The position numbers and the translations under genes are program-made. A DNA stretch of 5,676 nt. Source: Treponema sp. (GTDB lineage: Bacteria > Spirochaetota > Spirochaetia > Treponematales > Breznakiellaceae). Of this stretch, positions 1 to 5,099 are shown one piece after another. Below the pieces are notes generated by a model. It saw only the letters and a program-made list of their open reading frames with translations. It had not been told where the DNA came from and searched no databases. The stretch lies in contig WQWD01000166.1 in assembly GCA_009785545.1 (NCBI GenBank), positions 1 through 5,676 of the forward strand, given 5' to 3'. Each line of letters opens with the position of its first letter. Position 1 is the first letter of the stretch.

Positions 1-1
1 A

Positions 2-1630
2 AAAGTACTAAAACGAAAACTTTTAGTTATACTTGTTTTATTAGGATTATTTATCGGCAGTATCGTTTTAATTCCGGTAGTTGGCTGGGAATTTGAACCG
101 GCACAGGAAGCCGATAATGTTGACATAACGGCGACTCTGGCGATGGGAACTCCTCTTGCAGAAACAGAAGCCGTTTTAAGGCAGCTTCAAGCAATCGTAG
201 AAAGGGAAATACAAGGCTTTGAAAGATTGACTCTTCGTGCAGGCGGCGGCGGTTTTATGGGCTTTGGCGGCGGCGGTAGCCATTCAGGTTCTCTTAGAAT
301 CAGTTTGCCCCCTTATGCGCAAAGAATAGAAAGCGCTAATGAAATACAAGACATTCTGCGCCCTTTCTTTAATCAATTTCCCGGAGTCATGTTTAATTTT
401 GGCGGCGGCGGCGGCGGCGGTTTTATGATGGGAGGCTCTTCTATCGATATTATTTTACGCACAGATGACCTTGCAAGAGGCAGAGAAACAGGAGAACAAA
501 TTGCCGCATTACTTAGGGAAAGATTGTCTGATTATTTAACAGAACCAATGGTAGATTTAAGAGACGGTCTGCCCCAGTATGAAATATTGATTGACAGAGA
601 AAGAATGTATGCTCTTGGGCTTAACACTTTTATTGTTGGCAATGAAATCAGAGCGGCGGTAGACGGCGTTACTGCCACAAGGTTCAGATCGGAAGGCAGA
701 GAGTACGATGTTCTCCTTATTCTGGCAGAAGCGGATCGCAGCACATTGCCGGCTCTTGATCATATTTTTATTAACAGCCAAATGGCAGGCAGAGTTCCCC
801 TTTCAAGTTTTGTAAGTTACAGACAAGGAACCGGCCCTCTTACAATCAATCGGGAAAATCAAGGGCGAATAATCACAGTCAGCGCAACGTCAAGACCGGG
901 AGTCAGAATGAATGTTGCACAAGATTTGGTTGAAGACCTAATCAGAACGGAATTGCCTTCAAGGATAGCTGTAGATGACGATATAAGCATTGAGTTCCGC
1001 GGTGCTAATGTCGAAATGATAAGAATGTTTGGACGGTTTATTTTTATTTGTATTGTCGCCATTCTCCTTGTATTCGGTATTATGGCAAGCCTTTTTGAAT
1101 CATTCCGTTCGCCGTTTATTATCATTTTTACAATTCCGCTTTTATTGATCGGAATTGTCGCGTTCTACTTAATTACAAATACTATTTTTAATATGCTTAC
1201 AGCGGTTGGGCTTTTGGTTTTGATAGGAATTATTACGAATAACGGTATCATACTTGTTGATTACACAAATCTTCTTCGCAAACGTGGATACAGTCTGAAC
1301 AATGCGGTTGTAGAAGCGGCACGCAGCCGTCTTCGTCCAATTTTGATGACCACATTAACAACTATATTGGGTCTTGTGCCTATGGCATTTTTCCCCGGCG
1401 AAGGAACCGAGCTTGTAGCTCCTATCGGAAAAACCGTTCTTGGCGGACTTTCCTTTGGCACTTTGATGACGTTATTTTTGATGCCTGTTCTTTATGTGAT
1501 AATAAACAAAAATTCAGATAAACGCTCAGCCAAAGCTCAGTTAAAACGTGAAAGAATAGCGGCAGGTGAAGGCCGTTCAAAACTTAAAATAGAGGATGAA
1601 AATTATGATCAGAGTAGAAATAATAGCTAA
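2..1630 (+). CDS. RND-family efflux permease, C-terminal half (5' end outside window)
   Basis: Inner-membrane proton-driven RND (AcrB/HAE1-like) pump subunit, which would work with a periplasmic adaptor and outer-membrane channel not seen here. The frame is open from base 2 with no start, so the gene begins upstream; 542 residues are visible, about half of a usual ~1,030-residue permease. In order: a basic edge and membrane segment equivalent to TM7 (about residues 6-26), the second periplasmic porter/docking region (about 30-335), then TM8-TM12 (about 344-363, 370-392, 398-420, 445-463, 476-501) and a charged K/R-rich cytoplasmic tail. Family signatures are GTPLAETEAVL after TM7, GIITNNGIILVDYTN in TM10 and LRPILMTTLTTILGLVPMAF in TM11. 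The AcrB TM10 lysine is replaced by asparagine, common in RND pumps outside the AcrB subgroup. Two glycine-rich loops (239-277 and 401-436) are odd. Substrate cannot be told. The end overlaps the next gene by 26 bases. Confidence 0.93.
   Translation, partial: KVLKRKLLVILVLLGLFIGSIVLIPVVGWEFEPAQEADNVDITATLAMGTPLAETEAVLRQLQAIVEREIQGFERLTLRAGGGGFMGFGGGGSHSGSLRISLPPYAQRIESANEIQDILRPFFNQFPGVMFNFGGGGGGGFMMGGSSIDIILRTDDLARGRETGEQIAALLRERLSDYLTEPMVDLRDGLPQYEILIDRERMYALGLNTFIVGNEIRAAVDGVTATRFRSEGREYDVLLILAEADRSTLPALDHIFINSQMAGRVPLSSFVSYRQGTGPLTINRENQGRIITVSATSRPGVRMNVAQDLVEDLIRTELPSRIAVDDDISIEFRGANVEMIRMFGRFIFICIVAILLVFGIMASLFESFRSPFIIIFTIPLLLIGIVAFYLITNTIFNMLTAVGLLVLIGIITNNGIILVDYTNLLRKRGYSLNNAVVEAARSRLRPILMTTLTTILGLVPMAFFPGEGTELVAPIGKTVLGGLSFGTLMTLFLMPVLYVIINKNSDKRSAKAQLKRERIAAGEGRSKLKIEDENYDQSRNNS
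401..421 (+). repeat. GGC trinucleotide run encoding seven glycines
   Basis: Six GGC codons followed by GGT form an in-frame glycine run in the periplasmic part of the RND pump. Two shorter GGC-GGC-GGC-GGT blocks occur earlier in the same gene at 242-253 and 266-277. Such runs can change length by polymerase slippage in steps of three bases, which would alter loop length without breaking the frame; whether this one varies is unknown. Confidence 0.8.
1591..1595 (+). promoter_or_regulatory. Shine-Dalgarno AGAGG that sets the start of the PII-like gene
   Basis: AGAGG lies 9 bases before the ATG at 1605 but directly abuts the earlier in-frame ATG at 1596. The spacing favours 1605 as the true start. 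The site sits inside the last codons of the RND pump gene. Confidence 0.65.
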
Positions 1631-1880
1631 TCGCTCAGTCGAAGAAAACATTTTAGAAGCCCTTGCAAAAGAAGGCGTAGGCAAATTTTACACAATGATT
1701 CCCAATGTATTGGGAGTAGGTGCTTGCGGCCCCCGCATGGGAACAGCCGTATGGCCGGAAGAAAACTTTTCGCTTGTCATTTGGTGCGATGAATACGAAG
1801 CTCGTGCCATTGCAGAGGTAATTGCGAAAATCAAAGAAAAATTCCCGGGAGAAGGAATTAAGCTGTTTGGTCTTGAATGA
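1605..1880 (+). CDS. Small PII-like (ferredoxin-fold) protein downstream of RND pump
   Basis: A 91-residue soluble protein without signal peptide or membrane segment. It begins with a beta-strand-like MIRVEIIAN, then a helix with SVEENILEAL, a glycine-rich loop (about residues 35-47, with C41, P43 and R44), an AVWPEENFSLVIWC strand region, a second helix and a final GIKLFGLE strand. This beta-alpha-beta-beta-alpha-beta order fits the PII/CutA-like superfamily. It resembles the small PII-like proteins (PG0823/DUF3240 type, from memory) sometimes found next to RND pumps. The canonical PII uridylylation tyrosine region is not recognisable, so it is not GlnB/GlnK. Start 1605 was chosen over 1596 because of the ribosome-site spacing. 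Overlap with the pump gene upstream and the ATGA overlap with the GDPD downstream imply co-translation. A sensor or modulator role for the pump is inference. Confidence 0.75.
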   Translation: MIRVEIIANRSVEENILEALAKEGVGKFYTMIPNVLGVGACGPRMGTAVWPEENFSLVIWCDEYEARAIAEVIAKIKEKFPGEGIKLFGLE

Positions 1881-2653
1881 ATATATACCGCAAAAGAATT
1901 TTGAAATGTTTAAAGTCGTTTTACATTGCCCACAGAGGTTTGTTCGAAAACTCCGGCGATGCGCCGGAGAACACGATTTTAGCTTTCAAAAAAGCGGTAA
2001 ATGCCGGTTACGGGATTGAGCTGGATGTTCAAATAACAAAAGATAAACGTATTGTCGTTGCTCATGATTATGATTTAAAACGTATCTGCGGTGAAGATAT
2101 ACTGATTAAAGATTTAACGTATCAGGAATTACGCAAATACAAAGTTTTAAATTCAAATGAATCTATCCCTCTCTTGGAAGATGCGCTAGGAGTGATTAAC
2201 GGAAAAGTTCCTTTGATTGTTGAAATAAAAACAGAGAGCGATTATAAAGAAGTAACTATGTTAACTTCTAAAATTCTTTCTTCCTACTCCGGCCTTTATT
2301 GTGTTGAATCGTTTTCGCCGTTTGTTATTGGCTGGTATAAAAAAAATAATCCCAAAATTATTCGCGGACAATTAGCCGATGATCTTGTGCAAAAAAAACA
2401 TTTTAAGTCGCACTTTAAAAACTGGATTCTTACCAACATGGTTTTTAACCTTTTTTACAAGCCTGATTTCATTGCTTACAATCATGAGTATGGCGGCAAT
2501 AAATGTATCAGGTTTTGGAAACGCTTGTTAGGGTGCAGTTTAGCTGCGTGGACTATTCGGTCGCAAGAAGAGCTTGAACGTGCGGCGGAAAAGTTTGACA
2601 TTTTTATTTTTGACGGGTTTTTGCCAGCAGTAAAAACAGGAACAGAACACTAA
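1877..2653 (+). CDS. Glycerophosphodiester phosphodiesterase (GDPD family)
   Basis: This enzyme hydrolyses glycerophosphodiesters (deacylated phospholipids) to glycerol-3-phosphate and an alcohol. The 258-residue protein has a short basic N-terminus and no signal peptide, so it is probably cytoplasmic, like the ~240-260-residue HRGL-type bacterial GDPDs. Catalytic and metal-binding motifs are intact: AHRG (H19, R20), APENT (29-33), GIELDVQ with E48 and D50, VVAHD with H63, and IVEIK with E116 and K118. The C-terminal barrel motif AAWTIRSQEELERA (W225) followed by IFDG is also present. The ATG overlaps the previous stop as ATGA and no good ribosome site lies just upstream, so translation is probably coupled to the PII-like gene. 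Its 3' end overlaps the convergent hisB by 4 bases. A perfect 8-bp hairpin sequence lies within codons 25-32. The exact substrate is unknown. Confidence 0.9.
   Translation: MNIYRKRILKCLKSFYIAHRGLFENSGDAPENTILAFKKAVNAGYGIELDVQITKDKRIVVAHDYDLKRICGEDILIKDLTYQELRKYKVLNSNESIPLLEDALGVINGKVPLIVEIKTESDYKEVTMLTSKILSSYSGLYCVESFSPFVIGWYKKNNPKIIRGQLADDLVQKKHFKSHFKNWILTNMVFNLFYKPDFIAYNHEYGGNKCIRFWKRLLGCSLAAWTIRSQEELERAAEKFDIFIFDGFLPAVKTGTEH
1951..1969. repeat. Perfect 8-bp GC-rich inverted repeat with 3-base loop
   Basis: CTCCGGCG and CGCCGGAG are exact reverse complements separated by ATG. The repeat lies about 75 bases into the GDPD gene and encodes the SGDAPE stretch before the conserved ENT motif. 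No T-run follows directly, so it is not a standard intrinsic terminator. It may be chance within a conserved codon stretch or an mRNA structure that slows translation. Confidence 0.6.
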
Positions 2654-3288
2654 GTACCAGACGCAGCCAACGAGCCTTTGGTAGACGGAATCTCGTTTCT
2701 CGCACGTTCATCAAATTCGCAAGAAATACGCAACGCTCTTGCCGCCGCTTTAAAAAGTGCCTCTATTTTGTGATGATCGTTTCTGCCGCGAATAATTTCC
2801 AAGTGCAGGTTGCACCCTGCCGCACTCACAAACCCTTGCCAGAAATCTTCGATTAAATCAGTTTGAAATTTATACTGAGTTCCGTCTTCCTTTGTTGAAA
2901 TCAACGGCACTGAAGAAAGCTGCCCTTCGAAGTAAAGGAAAGGTCTGCCGGAAAAATCCACTGCCGCACGGGCAAGACATTCGTCCATCGGAAAAAGGCA
3001 ACTACCGTTACGTTTAATTCCTCGCTTGTCTCCGGCTGACTTGGCGAAACATTGTCCCAAGGCAATTCCCGTATCTTCGATTAAGTGATGCTGATCAACC
3101 TCAAGATCGCCCTTGGCAGTTATCTCAATGTCGAACAGCCCATGACGAGCGAATGTATTTAACATATGAGCCATAAATCCCAACGGATAGTCAAGCTTTG
3201 CGTCACCTGTCCCATCAAGATTTAACCGCACGGAAATTTCAGTCTCGGAAGTCTTTCTGTTAATCTCAGAAACTCTTTTCATGTTCAT
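2650..3288 (-). CDS. hisB: Imidazoleglycerol-phosphate dehydratase
   Basis: Converts imidazole glycerol phosphate to imidazole acetol phosphate in histidine synthesis; cytoplasmic, normally a manganese-dependent 24-mer. At 212 residues it is the monofunctional form, without the N-terminal histidinol-phosphatase domain of E. coli HisB. All hallmark motifs are present: HMLNTFARHG (41-50), DQHHLIEDTG (65-74), MDECLARAAVDFSGRP (101-116) and RGRNDHHKIEALFKAAARALR (167-187), which supply the metal-binding histidines and glutamates. The usual terminal IPSTKGVL reads IPSTKGSL and continues with AASGT, a short extension that runs into the convergent GDPD gene. The start at 3288 overlaps the hisG stop as TAATG, with a GGAAGG ribosome site about 10 bases upstream; a second in-frame ATG at 3282 is a less likely start. 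Coupled to hisG. Confidence 0.95.
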   Translation of the reverse strand: MNMKRVSEINRKTSETEISVRLNLDGTGDAKLDYPLGFMAHMLNTFARHGLFDIEITAKGDLEVDQHHLIEDTGIALGQCFAKSAGDKRGIKRNGSCLFPMDECLARAAVDFSGRPFLYFEGQLSSVPLISTKEDGTQYKFQTDLIEDFWQGFVSAAGCNLHLEIIRGRNDHHKIEALFKAAARALRISCEFDERARNEIPSTKGSLAASGT

Positions 3289-3295
3289 TATAACA
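3287..3295 (-). promoter_or_regulatory. Possible extended -10 element at the hisG/hisB junction
   Basis: Reading the minus strand, TGTTATAAT matches the extended -10 consensus (TGnTATAAT) exactly and overlaps both the hisG stop and the hisB ATG. No good -35 hexamer lies 16-18 bases upstream. If active, transcription would start near the second hisB ATG (3282) and give an almost leaderless message. It may equally be chance created by the TAATG overlap. Confidence 0.25.
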
Positions 3296-4139
3296 CAACC
3301 TTCCGCAAATCATATTCCACAATATCCGCAGCGCCCATTTTTTTTAGTTTGGGAATAAGATCGGGAACATCATGTTTTTTAACAGCGATTTTTACAGCAA
3401 AACCTGTTTTTCCGTAAAGAGGAGCGACTGTTGGGCTTCTCATTGCGGGAAGGCTTGCCAGAGACTCGAAGCGCTCTTTGGGAATGTTCATTTCGAGCAT
3501 TACACGCTCACGACCGTCAAGAACAGCACGGAAAAGCATGGCTAGCTCTTCGACACGGGCACGCTTTTCGGTATCTGCCATTATTTTACGTGAAGCTACA
3601 AACCGGGTCGACGATTCGAGCAATGTCCCGATTATTTTCAGACCGTTATCTTTGAGAGTCTGTCCTGACGAAGTATTGTCGATAATCATGTCGGCATCAT
3701 CGGGTGGGAAAACTTCGGTAGCTCCGTAGGTGCGAAGAATACGATATTGATAACCATGCAGCTTTAGCCAGTTTTCTGTTAAGTTAACATATTCTGTTGC
3801 AACAACAAGTTTTTTTGAGCGCAGCTTTTCATCATCATAATCTTGAGGAACGGCGGCGACAATGCGGACTTTATCAAAACCAAGGTCGAGAATTTCTTCG
3901 ACATCTGCGGAGCTTTCCTTTATCCAATCGATTCCGGTAAAACCGGCATCATGGCTGCCGATTTCCAGAAGCTCTCCTACATTTTGAGGTTTCATGATTT
4001 TGGCTTCAAGCCACGAAGCCCCCATAAAAGGACGGTAAGTCCTGTCCGCAAGCGAGATGGAAAAGCCTGCCTCTGAAAACAAGCGGTTTACATTATCGTA
4101 AATTCTTCCCTTGGGAATAAGTATTCTAAGTTTCTCCAT
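3288..4139 (-). CDS. hisG: ATP phosphoribosyltransferase, long form
   Basis: Catalyses the first, committed step of histidine synthesis: ATP plus PRPP to phosphoribosyl-ATP; cytoplasmic. The 283-residue length and a C-terminal domain (about 213-283, ending GAADIVEYDLRKVV) mark the long, self-regulated HisG rather than the ~210-residue short form that needs HisZ. N-terminal LRILIPKGRIYD (4-15), AGFTGIDWIKE (65-75) and the PRPP-binding loop ADMIIDNTSSGQTLKDNGL (149-167) are intact. The linker PAMRSPTVAPLYG (231-243) leads into the regulatory domain, where histidine feedback is expected from family knowledge. The ATG at 4139 fits the family N-terminus and an in-frame stop at 4151-4149 leaves no earlier start, but no clear Shine-Dalgarno precedes it. 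It lies 54 bases after the lipoprotein gene and overlaps hisB by one base. Confidence 0.96.
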   Translation of the reverse strand: MEKLRILIPKGRIYDNVNRLFSEAGFSISLADRTYRPFMGASWLEAKIMKPQNVGELLEIGSHDAGFTGIDWIKESSADVEEILDLGFDKVRIVAAVPQDYDDEKLRSKKLVVATEYVNLTENWLKLHGYQYRILRTYGATEVFPPDDADMIIDNTSSGQTLKDNGLKIIGTLLESSTRFVASRKIMADTEKRARVEELAMLFRAVLDGRERVMLEMNIPKERFESLASLPAMRSPTVAPLYGKTGFAVKIAVKKHDVPDLIPKLKKMGAADIVEYDLRKVVL

Positions 4140-4193
4140 GTTATGAGCTTAGTGTAATTACAAAAAAATGTTAAGTTGCAATCATCAATACTT
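4140..4193 (-). other. 54-base AT-rich spacer between lipoprotein gene and hisG
   Basis: This is the only real gap in the minus-strand string. On the minus strand it has a T7 run and a TTGCAA sequence, but no GC-rich stem before the T-run for a terminator, and the -35/-10 candidates have poor spacing (15 or 19 bases). A weak internal promoter for hisGB is possible but not supported. No clear ribosome site for hisG is visible at its 3' end. Confidence 0.35.
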
Positions 4194-4203
4194 TCAATAC
4201 TTT
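4186..4203. repeat. Tandem duplication of 9 bases at the lipoprotein stop codon
   Basis: CAATACTTT occurs twice in direct tandem. On the minus strand each copy can be read, in the lipoprotein frame, as AAG TAT TGA, so the second copy repeats the last two codons and the stop, giving two in-frame stops nine bases apart. It looks like a small slippage duplication. Confidence 0.7.
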
Positions 4204-5099
4204 GGGTTATTTATCAGTAAAAATCCGGCAGCTCCAATGCTGTAATCTGCCTGCTCTTCCCATGAAGCGAATAAAACACCGCCAATCTGCCCTATCTCTG
4301 TGTAGACAAAACCTTCAGGCAGCGGAGGCAAGGAGGGGTGCGAAACATCGTTTCTCCATTGTATTGCACTAAAAAAAGTGTCCACAGAAATTTCATCACC
4401 TGTATGATCAAAATCAGTCTTACGAAATGTTTGTGATATTAAACGTTCTCCGATTCTTCTTGCCGTTCTGAAATAAAACAACCCGTCATTGCCCAAACGG
4501 AGAGTGTCCACATCCCAGCCGTCATCCTCAGGGAAAAGCTGTAAAGCGGGAATTTGCACCGGGAAAGGTGTATTAGAATTCATGTTAAACGACCATGCTC
4601 TTGGGTTTGCCGGAGGATCATCTGTATCGATAAAACGCCTGTCCAAATAAAGAACAGCGGCAGGTTTTTCGCCGTAAAAAACAAAACCGCCTATCGTATA
4701 ACGCCGGAAAAAATCTCCTCCGGGAAAATAGTACATGAAAAGGCTTGGCTGCACAGCATTCAATTCAGGGATTTCACCTAACGTAATTTTCAGGAAGCCG
4801 TCACGGTTTAACGCCATGGCAAGAGAGTCTGCTCGTTCATGCAAAAAACGAATATGCAAGGCATAAGGCCAAGGCGTAAAGGCTTTAAGCAAAACAGCGT
4901 CTTGTATTGTTTCGATGTGAACGGGGCCGCTTTCCGAAAGTTTAAACCAGATGGGATGTTCTCCTGTCTGCAAAACCGCCGCAGGTCGTGCCCCCGACCA
5001 AGTTACATTGACGTGAGTATTTTCTACAGGCTGACTGCGGCTACAGGACAAAAACATCAAATAACAAATAACAAAGAATACATAACAAAACTTTTTAAT
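4194..5099 (-). CDS. Putative lipoprotein of unknown function, probable ATT start
   Basis: I do not recognise this family. Read from an ATT at 5099-5097 it gives 301 residues with a textbook lipoprotein signal: two lysines at positions 2-3, a hydrophobic core (about 4-17) and FLSC ending at C19, a relaxed spirochaete-like lipobox. The mature protein is rich in aromatic residues and short beta-like stretches (for example GGFVFYGEKPAAVLYLD and LGNDGLFYFRTARR), suggesting a beta-rich, possibly propeller-like fold; this is a guess. No catalytic motif is seen. No in-frame ATG, GTG or TTG keeps the signal: the first are TTG 5060 and ATG 5057, which would leave only a few residues before the cysteine. 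The ATT has GGAGG 6 bases upstream and overlaps the ispD stop by one base, suggesting coupled translation. A sequencing error (ATG read as ATT) is the alternative. It sits between ispD and hisG. Confidence 0.75.
   Translation of the reverse strand: MKKFCYVFFVICYLMFLSCSRSQPVENTHVNVTWSGARPAAVLQTGEHPIWFKLSESGPVHIETIQDAVLLKAFTPWPYALHIRFLHERADSLAMALNRDGFLKITLGEIPELNAVQPSLFMYYFPGGDFFRRYTIGGFVFYGEKPAAVLYLDRRFIDTDDPPANPRAWSFNMNSNTPFPVQIPALQLFPEDDGWDVDTLRLGNDGLFYFRTARRIGERLISQTFRKTDFDHTGDEISVDTFFSAIQWRNDVSHPSLPPLPEGFVYTEIGQIGGVLFASWEEQADYSIGAAGFLLINNPKY

Noticed and set aside
143..145. ATG as the start of the RND permease
   Set aside because: The frame is open back to base 2 and encodes TM7 and the start of the porter domain, so the ATG is internal and the gene begins upstream of the window.
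1596..1598. Earlier ATG as the start of the PII-like gene
   Set aside because: It directly abuts the AGAGG ribosome site with no spacing, while ATG 1605 has a 9-base spacing and gives the family-like MIRVEIIAN start.
1822..2019. 65-codon plus-strand reading frame across the PII-like/GDPD junction
   Set aside because: It overlaps two well-supported genes in another frame and its translation resembles no protein; a shadow frame.
2617..2637. GTTTTT/AAAAAC hairpin near the end of the GDPD gene as a terminator
   Set aside because: The stem is only 6 bp and almost all A-T with a 9-base loop, and no T-run follows.
2670..2696. ACGAG/CTCGT inverted repeat near the convergent junction as a bidirectional terminator
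   Set aside because: The stem is only 5 bp with a 17-base loop, and the sequence encodes the conserved end of HisB.
4150..4193. Promoter for hisGB in the spacer
   Set aside because: TTGCAA is 15 bases from TAATTA and 19 from TACACT, both poor spacings in an AT-rich stretch where such matches are expected by chance.
5055..5060. TTG 5060 or ATG 5057 as the start of the lipoprotein gene
   Set aside because: Either would cut off the lysines and hydrophobic core of the signal peptide, leaving a cysteine a few residues from the start, and neither has a nearby Shine-Dalgarno.
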